Shown piece after piece: positions 25,756 to 33,418 of a DNA stretch of 64,000 bases; position 1 is the stretch's first letter; the number at the start of each line of letters is the position of its first letter. The position numbers were made by a program, and so were the translations under genes. Below the pieces are notes generated by a model, which saw only the letters and a program-made list of their open reading frames with translations, did no database searches and was not told the DNA's origin. The DNA comes from an uncultured Bacteroidales bacterium (GTDB lineage: Bacteria > Bacteroidota > Bacteroidia > Bacteroidales > Bacteroidaceae), in contig CADAEK010000003.1 of the NCBI GenBank assembly GCA_902786925.1, forward strand, positions 1-64,000, given 5' to 3'.

Positions 25756-26502
25756 ATGGCACAGTTGAAATTAGGCAAGAGAAACCTACTGAAGGTCTTG
25801 CGCATAAAAGAACATGGTGTATATCTTGAGGGTGGCGACATCGGCGACATTCTGTTGCCCAAGCGCTATGTGCCCGAAGGCACGAAAGTGGGCGATACCC
25901 TCGACGTGTTCCTCTATCTCGACCAGGAGGAACGCCTCATCGCCACCACCGAGCATCCACTCATTGAGGTGGGACAGTTTGCCTATCTTGAATGCAGCTG
26001 GACCAACGAATATGGCGCATACCTCAATTGGGGCTTGATGAAAGACCTCTTCTGCCCCTTCCGCGAGCAGAAAGTGCGCATGCAGCGTGGCAAGCGGTAC
26101 CAAGTCTATTGCTACATCGACGACAAGACCTACCGCATCGTCTGCTCCAGCAAGATAGAGAAGTTCCAGAAGGCCATTAGCGAACAGAACGGAGGCAGCA
26201 CACAACCCTCTCGTCCTGCACGCCCCAATTTCTCACCCTATCCCGACACACCACCTTCAGACCGCAAGGTGATTATCGGCGACTTCTCGAAGCGCCTCTT
26301 CGAGCATCTGCAACTCGCTCCCAATGGCTTCTCACCCTATCATGACAAGTCGCCTGCCGAGGAAATCTACTCCATGTTTGGCGTCAGCAAGAAGGTGTTC
26401 AAGCAGGCTGTGGGTGACCTCTACAAGCAGGAACTCATCACGATTCGCCCCGATGGCATCGAGCTGACCGTGAAAGGCAAAGCGATGGGTGTAGAGGAAT
26501 AA
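25756..26502 (+). CDS. CvfB-like S1-domain RNA-binding protein
   Basis: The 248-residue protein matches the CvfB family: serial S1-like OB folds followed by a winged-helix C-terminal domain. Seen are LGKRNLLKVLRIKEHGVYLE then GDILLPKRYVPEG (first S1), LECSWTNEYGAYLNWGLMKD then LFCPFREQ (second S1), and a C-terminal PYHDKSPAEEIYSMFGVSKK helix pattern followed by VFKQAVGDLYKQ. It probably binds RNA in the cytoplasm. An open frame extends 30 codons further upstream, but ATG 25756 starts the conserved part. Codons fit neighbouring genes. Confidence 0.85.
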   Translation: MAQLKLGKRNLLKVLRIKEHGVYLEGGDIGDILLPKRYVPEGTKVGDTLDVFLYLDQEERLIATTEHPLIEVGQFAYLECSWTNEYGAYLNWGLMKDLFCPFREQKVRMQRGKRYQVYCYIDDKTYRIVCSSKIEKFQKAISEQNGGSTQPSRPARPNFSPYPDTPPSDRKVIIGDFSKRLFEHLQLAPNGFSPYHDKSPAEEIYSMFGVSKKVFKQAVGDLYKQELITIRPDGIELTVKGKAMGVEE

Positions 26503-26622
26503 AGCACAAATTGCTATTATCATACGGGTCATACCACAAAAGAGCTATCTGCTCCAAAGGGTATGGCCCTTTTTCTTTTCCGGAAGACCGTGTGAGGAAG
26601 AGGTGGAATAGGAAAAAGCGCA

Positions 26623-26723
26623 TGTAACACTGCGGTAGTGTTACATATGTAACACACCCTGTGTTACAAGTGTAACATCGAGTGTGTGACAAATGTTACA
26701 GAGGGTATGTTACAACTGTTACA
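26623..26723. repeat. Palindrome array 3: TGTNACA heptamers on a 23-bp grid
   Basis: Nine copies of the heptamer TGTTACA or its complement TGTAACA (one variant TGTGACA) occur in 101 bases. From 26648 the layout is strict: heptamer, 7-base centre, heptamer, 2-base linker, with unit starts at 26648, 26671, 26694 and 26717, a 23-bp period. Centres are CACCCTG, TCGAGTG and GAGGGTA. The first unit (26623-26645) is a perfect 10-base inverted repeat with a longer centre. The second unit is a perfect palindrome apart from its three-base core. Confidence 0.9.
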
Positions 26724-26732
26724 CGAGAAGCG

Positions 26733-26757
26733 CCACAAAGGGCAAGAGCCTTTGTGG
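26733..26757. terminator. Hairpin in the convergent region
   Basis: GCCACAAAGG and CCTTTGTGGC form a 10-bp stem around a 6-base loop. No T run follows on either strand, so its terminator role is uncertain. Confidence 0.4.
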
Positions 26758-26820
26758 CAAAAGGGATGAGCTACTACAGCACAAGGCAGTTGAGCCCCTA
26801 AAGTATACCATTGAAAAAAA

Positions 26821-26848
26821 GAAAGCCAGGCCGTAAAGCCTGGCTTTC
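26821..26848. terminator. Bidirectional intrinsic terminator
   Basis: GAAAGCCAGGC and GCCTGGCTTTC form a perfect 11-bp stem with loop CGTAAA, preceded by an A run and followed by TTTAT. It sits directly after the stop of the minus-strand EnvC-like gene and ends transcription from both sides. Confidence 0.9.
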
Positions 26849-26849
26849 T

Positions 26850-28379
26850 TTATCTTACCCATTGTTCCGGATTCAAGCGCGCACTCTCGTTACGCAGCTG
26901 GAAGTGCAGGATGTAGCGCCCATCGGAGTCTTGGCCCACAGCACCCAACGTATCCTTCGTCTTCACGCTCTGTCCCTTCCGGACCGACACAGACGAAAGA
27001 CCTGAATAAACCGAAATATAGGAACCATGTCGGAGCATGACGATGTAGGTGCCAGCATACTGGAACACAGAACTTACCGTTCCGTTGAACACGGCTCGAG
27101 CCGCACATCCTTGCTGTCCTCTGATGTCAATGCCCTTGTTGTCCAACATCACATTGCGAAGACCGGCCACAGCATAGTTGCCATAATGGCCCACCACATT
27201 GTAGCTGCCCGTGATAGGCATAGGCAAGCGTCCCTTGTTGGCCACGAAGTTGCTGGACAATCGAGCATCGCCACTTGCATCGTTGCTCTTCCACGCCTCA
27301 TACTTCTCACGCTCCACCTTCTCCTCTTTCGTAGCAGTCTTCACATTGGCCTCTGCCGCCTTGGCTTCAGCCTTAGCCTTCTCTGCAGCAGCCTTGGCCG
27401 CTGTTTTTTCAGCCTCTGTCTTGGCAGCTCTGCGAGCAGCTTCAGCCGCCTCAGCCGCCTTGCGAGCCCGTTCTGCTGCAGCTTTAGCCTCAGCCAGTTT
27501 GCGCGCCTTCTCACGAGCCTCGGCCTCAGCCTTTCTGCGAGCCTCTTCCGCCTTGCGTTTCCGCTCGGCTTCTGCACGGCGGGCCGCTTCAATCTCGGCC
27601 TGAATAATACGGTCTATCTCTGCATTGATAGCCGCTTCTTTCTTCTGATAGTCCTTGATTTGCTGCTGAACCGTAGCAATATTCTTGTTCAGGAATTCCA
27701 CCTGTGTCTGCGCATGCTGCTTCATGCCCTGCAACGAGCGCTTTTGCTGTTCCACCGTCTGCAGGTTCTGCTCTTTCTGGGTCTTGGCCGCCAACAGTTC
27801 GTTTTGCTTGGCTTTCACCTCCAGCTGTTTCTCTTTCAGCAGTTCTCCTTGTGCCTTCTGGAAGGTGGAGTACTCACGCAGATAGCGCAGACGGCGCATC
27901 ATCTGCGAGAAATTCTCTGCCGAGAAGATGAACATCAGCTGGTTCTGCACGGACTTGTTCCTGCGCAAATGCACCATCGCTTTCGCATATCGCTTCTTCT
28001 TCACATCCAGTTCACGCTGCAAACGACCCAACTCTGCGTTCAGCGTGTCTATTGTCACATCCAGAGAATGAATCTCCTTGTTCAAACTGTCAATGGACTG
28101 CTGCTGCTTGCCTATCTGATGGTCAAGAATCAGCACGCTATCCAGACTCGCCTTCACATCCTTGTTCAATTTGGCAAGGCGTGCCTGCGACTGCTTCTTG
28201 GCTGCCTGTGTGGCAGCCTGCTCTTTCTTCAGTTGCGCCTTGGTCGGAGCAGGCTTTTTCTGCTGGGTTGTCTTGGTGGTAGCTGGCTTCTTGGCAGTTG
28301 TAGTCTTCTTCCCTCGGGTTTGAGCCGCCAAAGGAAGTGCCAGCGCCACGGCCATCGCTATGATTACGAGTCTTTTCAC
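26850..28379 (-). CDS. EnvC/NlpD-like murein hydrolase activator with degenerate LytM domain
   Basis: The 509-residue product has a signal peptide, a Lys/Ala/Thr-rich linker, a long coiled coil (about residues 55-270), an Ala/Glu/Lys/Arg-rich helical stretch (about 270-355) and a C-terminal LytM (M23-like) domain. In that domain the zinc motifs are altered: the first His of HxG(I/V)D is replaced in LDNKGIDIRG, HGSYISVYSGL lacks the usual H-L, and LHFQLRN keeps only the last part of H-x-H. I infer a non-catalytic activator of amidases acting in cell division. The start is GTG, overlapping the upstream lipoprotein stop as GTGA. Confidence 0.82.
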   Translation of the reverse strand: MKRLVIIAMAVALALPLAAQTRGKKTTTAKKPATTKTTQQKKPAPTKAQLKKEQAATQAAKKQSQARLAKLNKDVKASLDSVLILDHQIGKQQQSIDSLNKEIHSLDVTIDTLNAELGRLQRELDVKKKRYAKAMVHLRRNKSVQNQLMFIFSAENFSQMMRRLRYLREYSTFQKAQGELLKEKQLEVKAKQNELLAAKTQKEQNLQTVEQQKRSLQGMKQHAQTQVEFLNKNIATVQQQIKDYQKKEAAINAEIDRIIQAEIEAARRAEAERKRKAEEARRKAEAEAREKARKLAEAKAAAERARKAAEAAEAARRAAKTEAEKTAAKAAAEKAKAEAKAAEANVKTATKEEKVEREKYEAWKSNDASGDARLSSNFVANKGRLPMPITGSYNVVGHYGNYAVAGLRNVMLDNKGIDIRGQQGCAARAVFNGTVSSVFQYAGTYIVMLRHGSYISVYSGLSSVSVRKGQSVKTKDTLGAVGQDSDGRYILHFQLRNESARLNPEQWVR

Positions 28380-29035
28380 TGGGCCATCAGATTGCTAAAG
28401 AGTTTGTTGGCATCGGTTTTCACATACTTGTCAGACACGCTCGTATGAGCTTCCCAATTCGAAGAACTGCCCTTACCTGAGAGCTGCAAGTCCAGCTGAA
28501 TAGGTCGGCTGGCAGGTATTGTGTAAGAGACTTTGTCTGAGTTTTGTGCCTCTTTCCAAAAGAAGTCCTGAATGGTGCTGAAGCCGATGTTGCGACTCTT
28601 CAGCGAAGAGAAGTCCTCATAAGTAGTGCTCACATAGCGCTTGTTCAGACGGTCGATAACCAGCACGTTGTCAGGCGACAACTCCAGACGGCCCACTTCT
28701 GCAATACCTAGAAGAGGATCTACCAACGTGATCTGAATCACGTCGTCATAACGCATACGCAAAGTACCGGTCGTTGAGATGTCCTTATCGTCTCGTCTCA
28801 AACGCACCTTCACCTTTGCCGTAAAGTTCGTGCCAGCAGCAATCTGCTTCGCTGCTGATGGGGCATCTTGCTTAGCCGGAGCCTTTTGTGTGTCCTTAGA
28901 AGTCGTAGCAGGAGGCGTGTTCACCGTCACCACAGGCGCCGTTTTATCTGTTCCGTTGTCCGTAGCCTTCTTGGCCGAGCGGCACGATGCCATCACCAGT
29001 AGTGCAGGCACCAGCAACCATACCAGTTTGTTCAT
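28376..29035 (-). CDS. DUF4292 outer-membrane lipoprotein
   Basis: The 219-residue lipoprotein has a signal peptide ending in VMASC with Cys near residue 18, a Thr/Ala/Lys-rich linker (about residues 20-65) and a DUF4292 domain, a beta-rich fold reminiscent of LolA/LolB lipoprotein carriers (ISTTGTLRMRYDDVIQITLV, VGRLELSPDNVLVIDRLNKR). Function is unknown. Its ATG overlaps the stop of the TPR gene (ATGA) and its TGA overlaps the GTG of the EnvC-like gene, so the three are translationally coupled and probably serve a common envelope process. Confidence 0.85.
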   Translation of the reverse strand: MNKLVWLLVPALLVMASCRSAKKATDNGTDKTAPVVTVNTPPATTSKDTQKAPAKQDAPSAAKQIAAGTNFTAKVKVRLRRDDKDISTTGTLRMRYDDVIQITLVDPLLGIAEVGRLELSPDNVLVIDRLNKRYVSTTYEDFSSLKSRNIGFSTIQDFFWKEAQNSDKVSYTIPASRPIQLDLQLSGKGSSSNWEAHTSVSDKYVKTDANKLFSNLMAQ

Positions 29036-30672
29036 TTTCTCTTAGGTTTTTTCTTATTGATTTTCTTTATATGTTCTACGAGATCATCACTAATCTCTTC
29101 GCCGTCTTTCTGCATCTGCTCCACGGTCTTGTCCATCCACTCAGCGGCTTGCTCATAGCGTTTCATCTGGTAGAGCACCCATGCATAGGTATCCATGTAG
29201 GTAGCGTTGTTCGGCTCCAGCTCATTCGACTTGCGGCTCATGGCCTCTGCACGCTCCAGGTTCTTCTTCTTCTCCGAAAGGTAGTAGGCATAGTTGTTCA
29301 GCACCATTGCATCGTCTGGGTCATATCCAAGACACGCCTCAAATGACTCAAAGGCCTTGTCGTCTTGTCCCAACTGGTGATAGATGTCGCCCAACAACGA
29401 ATACATATTAGTATATAACTTCACTCGGTTTGACACCCCAGCCTGTTCTACATGCTCCAAGCCACTTTTGAAGGCTTCAACAGCTTCCGGCAATTTTTTT
29501 TGCTGGAAATAGGCCACACCCAGATAGTAGTAAAAGACAGGATCTTCTGTTTTGTAGTCAACAGCCGGCTTACAGATGTTCACAATACCAAGCGTGTCTT
29601 CTTCATCAATGGCATAAGAGAGAAGCTCTGTGCGTGCCATATTGTTCTCGGGGTCAAGTTCCAGCATGCGCCACAAGTCTGGTTTTACCTGACTCTGAGG
29701 CATCTTCTTGGTAACCATGTAGCGCACCTTCAGCTCCAACAGCCCTCCTTTTTCCTGAGTATTAGGCAACACCTCATCAAACAACTGCATGATGACGGTC
29801 GAGTCTGAGCCTGACGCCAAGTTCTCGTGCACCAGCACACCCATCATTCTCACACGGGTTGCATCGTCCACAGCCTTGCTCGTCAGCAGGCGCTTGATAT
29901 AGTCATGGTATAGCGAGTCCTGGCCTTCGCCTCTATAGTAGTTTGCCATTGACAGAAGCAAGGTTCCGTTCTCTCGGTCTTTCGCTTCAACCGCCTTGAA
30001 TTGTGCCAAAGCCTCTTCCTTTTTTCCGGCATCCAGATACAAGTCGCCTATCACCACTTGATAACGCAAGTCATTCGGATATTCGGCAGCCAACTGCTTC
30101 ATCTCATCGAAGGCACGCTTCTCATCTTTCATCTGCAAGAACAGGCGGAACTTCTCCATCGACAGCTGCTCACTCTTTCCTTCCTTCACTTCCACCTTGT
30201 CCATCACTTTCACCATCTGTTCATAGTCATGCTTCTGGTCATACAAATCCAGCAGCATCATCAGCACTTCACTCTTCTCTGGCCAGCGTTGCGCCATTTC
30301 CTCCACATGCTTCAGCGCCTCATCGTTGCGGCGATGTTCCATATAGAGCGACACCAATCGGTTCTCGTACCAATAATTGTCGGGATATAAACGGCACGCC
30401 TCTTCCAACGCCCCGATGGCCAGCGAGTCGTTGCCCACATAGCGATACAGATTAGCCAGTTCATACAGCACCACGCCCGATGTAGGATTCAACATCTTGC
30501 AATAGTCGAATAGGTCGATGGCTTCAGCATAGTTATGTGCCTGTTTCTGGCGTTCGGCTTCCTGGAAGAGATAGTCAAACTTCACTCCTTGCGCACCAGC
30601 CGTGACCCACAACCAGCACACAAAGCAAAAGACGCTCCATTGTCGCCAACCGTTCATCTTCACATTGTTCAT
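29032..30672 (-). CDS. Exported tetratricopeptide-repeat protein
   Basis: The 546-residue protein starts with a signal peptide (SVFCFVCWLWVTAGAQ) and consists almost entirely of TPR units with the usual A/G/Y pattern, for example NYAEAIDLFDYCKMLNPTSG, LALEEACRLYPDN-type and KAFESFEACLGYDPDD segments, ending in a Lys-rich tail. It likely acts as a scaffold in the periplasm. A longer frame begins at 30690, but that overlaps the promoter box; ATG 30672 (or 30657) is more plausible. First gene of a three-gene overlapping operon with the DUF4292 lipoprotein and the EnvC-like protein. Confidence 0.82.
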   Translation of the reverse strand: MNNVKMNGWRQWSVFCFVCWLWVTAGAQGVKFDYLFQEAERQKQAHNYAEAIDLFDYCKMLNPTSGVVLYELANLYRYVGNDSLAIGALEEACRLYPDNYWYENRLVSLYMEHRRNDEALKHVEEMAQRWPEKSEVLMMLLDLYDQKHDYEQMVKVMDKVEVKEGKSEQLSMEKFRLFLQMKDEKRAFDEMKQLAAEYPNDLRYQVVIGDLYLDAGKKEEALAQFKAVEAKDRENGTLLLSMANYYRGEGQDSLYHDYIKRLLTSKAVDDATRVRMMGVLVHENLASGSDSTVIMQLFDEVLPNTQEKGGLLELKVRYMVTKKMPQSQVKPDLWRMLELDPENNMARTELLSYAIDEEDTLGIVNICKPAVDYKTEDPVFYYYLGVAYFQQKKLPEAVEAFKSGLEHVEQAGVSNRVKLYTNMYSLLGDIYHQLGQDDKAFESFEACLGYDPDDAMVLNNYAYYLSEKKKNLERAEAMSRKSNELEPNNATYMDTYAWVLYQMKRYEQAAEWMDKTVEQMQKDGEEISDDLVEHIKKINKKKPKRK

Positions 30673-30687
30673 AATCAAAATTTTGTG

Positions 30688-30695
30688 CAAAGGTA
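30688..30695 (-). promoter_or_regulatory. -7 promoter box of the TPR/DUF4292/EnvC-like operon
   Basis: The minus strand reads TACCTTTG, matching TAnnTTTG, about 15 bases before ATG 30672. Confidence 0.65.
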
Positions 30696-30749
30696 GTGCT
30701 TTTTCGATTAAGAATTAAGAATAAAGAGTTAAGATTTAAGAAAATATCC

Positions 30750-30757
30750 TAACTTTG
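30750..30757 (+). promoter_or_regulatory. -7 promoter box of the dGTPase-like gene
   Basis: TAACTTTG matches TAnnTTTG, about 83 bases before ATG 30841. Confidence 0.6.
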
Positions 30758-30840
30758 CAACCGCCACGCTGCAGAAACCGCTTTCATCCATCTGGTTCTA
30801 CGGCTATGGCTCACTTGAACGATTTAACCTCATCGCAGCA

Positions 30841-32154
30841 ATGAACTGGCTTCAACTCATCTCCAATAAGCGGCTCGGCCAAGAAGACTATCACGGTCTG
30901 CACGGCGACGACCGCACCGAATTCAAACGCGACTACGACCGTCTCATCTTCTCTGCCCCGTTCCGGCGCATGCAGAACAAGACGCAGGTATTCCCCTTGC
31001 CTGGCAGCATCTTCGTGCACAACCGCCTTACCCACTCTCTGGAGGTGGCCAGTGTAGGCCGCAGTTTGGGCGACGACGTAGCGCACAAGCTCATCCAACG
31101 GCATCCAGAACTGGACCACACACTCTTCGCCGAGATTGGCTCTATCGTCTCTGCTGCCTGTCTGGCACACGACATGGGCAATCCGCCATTTGGGCATTCG
31201 GGTGAACGCGCCATTGCCTCCTACTTCAGCGAGGGTGAAGGCATCAAATACAAAGGGCAACTCAGTCCTGAGCAATGGGCAGACATCACCCACTTCGATG
31301 GCAACGCTAACGCATTCCGCTTGCTCACCCATCAGTTCAAGGGACGACGCCAAGGTGGATTCGTGCTCACTTACTCCACGCTGGCAGCCATCGTCAAATA
31401 CCCCTATCCCGCCATTGAGGCCACCAAGCAAAAGTTTGGTTACTTCACGCAGGAAGAGCCTCTCTATACCCGCATCGCCCACGAACTCGGCATCGCCAAG
31501 ACTGAGGTGGGCTGGATGCGTCATCCACTGGCCTATCTCGTAGAAGCCGCCGACGATATCTGCTACGAAATCATGGACTTGGAGGATGCCCACAAGCTAA
31601 AGATACTCTCCTTCGAACAAACCCGTGAACTCATGCTGGGCTTCGTCACACCAGAACGACGTGAGCACATCATCAAGCGTGCCTCCGAGACCTCCGACCT
31701 CAACGAGCAAGTGGCCTACTTCCGCTCTTGTGCCATTGGTGAGCTGGAGAAAGAGTGCGTCCGTGTCTTTGTGGAGAACGAAGAAAGCATCCTCAACGGC
31801 ACCTTCACCGGTTCCCTCATTGGCCATGCTTGCCCACTTGTGCACGACGCTTACGAGGCTTGTGTCAAGGTGGCGATGAGCCGCATCTACCGCAGCCGCG
31901 ACGTTGTGGACACCGAACTGGCCGGTTACAAAATCATCTATACTCTCATGGGACTCTTCATCCATGCGGTAATGAACCCTCAACACGCCTACAGCCGCCT
32001 TCTGCTCGACCGCGTGTCTTCCCAATACGAAGTCACTCACCCCGACACCTACGTTCGCATCATGGCGGTGCTGGACTATCTCTCAGGCATGACCGATGTC
32101 TTCGCCCTTGACCTCTACCGAAAGATTAACGGAGAGAGCCTCCCTATGATATAA
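30841..32154 (+). CDS. dgt: Deoxyguanosinetriphosphate triphosphohydrolase-like protein
   Basis: The 437-residue HD-domain protein matches the dGTPase family, which cleaves dNTPs to deoxynucleosides and tripolyphosphate. The N-terminus reads DYDRLIFSAPFRRMQNKTQV then TRLTHSLEVASVGRSLG (first His). The HD pair is in AACLAHDMGNPPFGHSGE. Further conserved parts are THFDGNANAFRLLTH and VEAADDICYEIMDLED (last Asp). Substrate preference among dNTPs is not readable. It may help balance nucleotide pools. A terminator shared with the convergent nucleoside kinase follows. Confidence 0.92.
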   Translation: MNWLQLISNKRLGQEDYHGLHGDDRTEFKRDYDRLIFSAPFRRMQNKTQVFPLPGSIFVHNRLTHSLEVASVGRSLGDDVAHKLIQRHPELDHTLFAEIGSIVSAACLAHDMGNPPFGHSGERAIASYFSEGEGIKYKGQLSPEQWADITHFDGNANAFRLLTHQFKGRRQGGFVLTYSTLAAIVKYPYPAIEATKQKFGYFTQEEPLYTRIAHELGIAKTEVGWMRHPLAYLVEAADDICYEIMDLEDAHKLKILSFEQTRELMLGFVTPERREHIIKRASETSDLNEQVAYFRSCAIGELEKECVRVFVENEESILNGTFTGSLIGHACPLVHDAYEACVKVAMSRIYRSRDVVDTELAGYKIIYTLMGLFIHAVMNPQHAYSRLLLDRVSSQYEVTHPDTYVRIMAVLDYLSGMTDVFALDLYRKINGESLPMI

Positions 32155-32157
32155 TCA

Positions 32158-32197
32158 GTTGGCGGCATTCAACAAGTGAGTGTTGAATGCCGCCAAC
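32158..32197. terminator. Bidirectional hairpin between convergent genes
   Basis: A perfect 17-bp stem (GTTGGCGGCATTCAACA with its complement) and a 6-base loop AGTGAG lie between the dGTPase-like and kinase stops. Confidence 0.8.
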
Positions 32198-32205
32198 GAG
32201 TATGC

Positions 32206-33327
32206 TTAATATTCGAATGCGCTGCCGCCGAGGAACTCTCGCAGGAGCGAGTCAGGCGGGAGCAAGCTGACAGGCAAGTCGTGGAAACGGTTGCACACCC
32301 AGATGAGCCGTTGGGCTTCACCATAGTTCGGATCCGTTTGAGGCACTTCCTTGAGTAAGGGAAGTGCTTTTTCTTTTAGAAGCGCTATCTCATACTGGAA
32401 GCCAGTGCAGAAGTTGATGTCCGCATTCTCCTGGAATGGCACAATCCAATGGTCCTCGCCTCTGCGCACAGAAGACCAGCGTGCCAACGTCTCCGAAGCT
32501 GTAGTGTTGCGGAATTGAGCATCGCGCACCATGCGGCGAAGCAGGCGGTTGTCGGTGGTGCCTTGATAGGTGCCATTGTCCTGCTTAGCCACGGTAAGGC
32601 CTGAGATATAGACACGCAAGAGTGCCTCGCTTGGAATTTCACCCGTCAGCATGGGGTTAAGGGCATGAATGCCTTCCATAATCAGGACGGTATTGGGCTC
32701 CAGTCGCAAGCGACGTCCGCTGGGCTCGTTCTTGCCCGTCGTGAAGTCGTAGCGAGGCAGTTCCACCTCCTCGCCCTGCAGCAACTGATTGAAGTGCTTT
32801 TGGAACAGCGGTATGTCCAGTGCATAGATGCTCTCATAGTCATAGCCGCCCTTGGCATCGAGCGGCGTCTTCTCACGGTCCACATAATAATCGTCGAATG
32901 AGATGCTTTTTGCCGTATAGCCATTCCGCTCCAGCGCCATACAGAGCTTCTTGCTGAAGGTCGTCTTGCCGCTCGACGATGGGCCTGCAATCAAGATAGC
33001 CTTCACCTTCGGACGCTGCGCCACCGCATCGCCAATCAGCTGTATGCCACGAGATTGCAGCGCCTCCGCCATCTTCACCATCTTCTCCCCTTCTCCATTA
33101 TCAATCGCGCGGTTCAGCATTCCTACAGACAAGAACACCGTCTTCAGCCGGTGAGAGAACAAGTAGCGTCCTCGGATGCGGCCGACAAGATACTGAATCA
33201 CCTCATCAAGCGTTTTCCCTGCGAATTCAGCCTTAATTTGTTCTGAAATCTTCAAAAAAGCTCCGTTCACTTCGAACTTTTCTGAACTTTTATTACTTTT
33301 GCACCCGTATGGTGAAGATGTGTCCAT
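32206..33327 (-). CDS. Uridine kinase-family nucleoside kinase
   Basis: The 373-residue protein has a P-loop kinase domain like uridine/phosphoribulokinase enzymes. Walker A is LIAGPSSSGKTTFSKKL (about residue 117-133), followed by SISFDDYYVDREKTP, LPRYDFTTGKNEPSG, and TVLIMEGIHALNP. An N-terminal segment (about residues 20-110) contains FSHRLKTVFLSVGMLNRAID. The longest frame starts at 33396, upstream of the promoter box, so ATG 33327 is preferred. This makes the protein shorter than the roughly 450-550 residue Bacteroidota homologues I recall, which carry an extra N-terminal domain; this comparison is from memory. The substrate is probably a pyrimidine nucleoside. Confidence 0.8.
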   Translation of the reverse strand: MDTSSPYGCKSNKSSEKFEVNGAFLKISEQIKAEFAGKTLDEVIQYLVGRIRGRYLFSHRLKTVFLSVGMLNRAIDNGEGEKMVKMAEALQSRGIQLIGDAVAQRPKVKAILIAGPSSSGKTTFSKKLCMALERNGYTAKSISFDDYYVDREKTPLDAKGGYDYESIYALDIPLFQKHFNQLLQGEEVELPRYDFTTGKNEPSGRRLRLEPNTVLIMEGIHALNPMLTGEIPSEALLRVYISGLTVAKQDNGTYQGTTDNRLLRRMVRDAQFRNTTASETLARWSSVRRGEDHWIVPFQENADINFCTGFQYEIALLKEKALPLLKEVPQTDPNYGEAQRLIWVCNRFHDLPVSLLPPDSLLREFLGGSAFEY

Positions 33328-33360
33328 AGACTTAAACGATTTCTTATTAGTTTGATGTGC

Positions 33361-33368
33361 CAAATATA
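33361..33368 (-). promoter_or_regulatory. -7 promoter box of the nucleoside kinase gene
   Basis: The minus strand reads TATATTTG, matching TAnnTTTG, 33 bases before ATG 33327. Confidence 0.6.
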
Positions 33369-33418
33369 CGACAAATCTTCGACACACCTTACACACAAAC
33401 GTTTAAATTATACTTTTT

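Larger units (their letters stand above)
26503..26849. other. Convergent intergenic region with palindrome array and two hairpins
   Basis: These 347 bases between convergent genes carry no credible gene. They contain palindrome array 3 (26623-26723), a hairpin at 26733-26757 and the bidirectional terminator at 26821-26848. Confidence 0.7.

Noticed and set aside
27027-28448. 473-codon plus-strand open frame opposite the EnvC-like gene
   Set aside because: It is the complement of an Ala/Lys/Glu-rich coiled-coil gene, which naturally yields a Leu/Arg/Ser-rich shadow frame; the minus-strand gene has signal peptide, domain and operon context.
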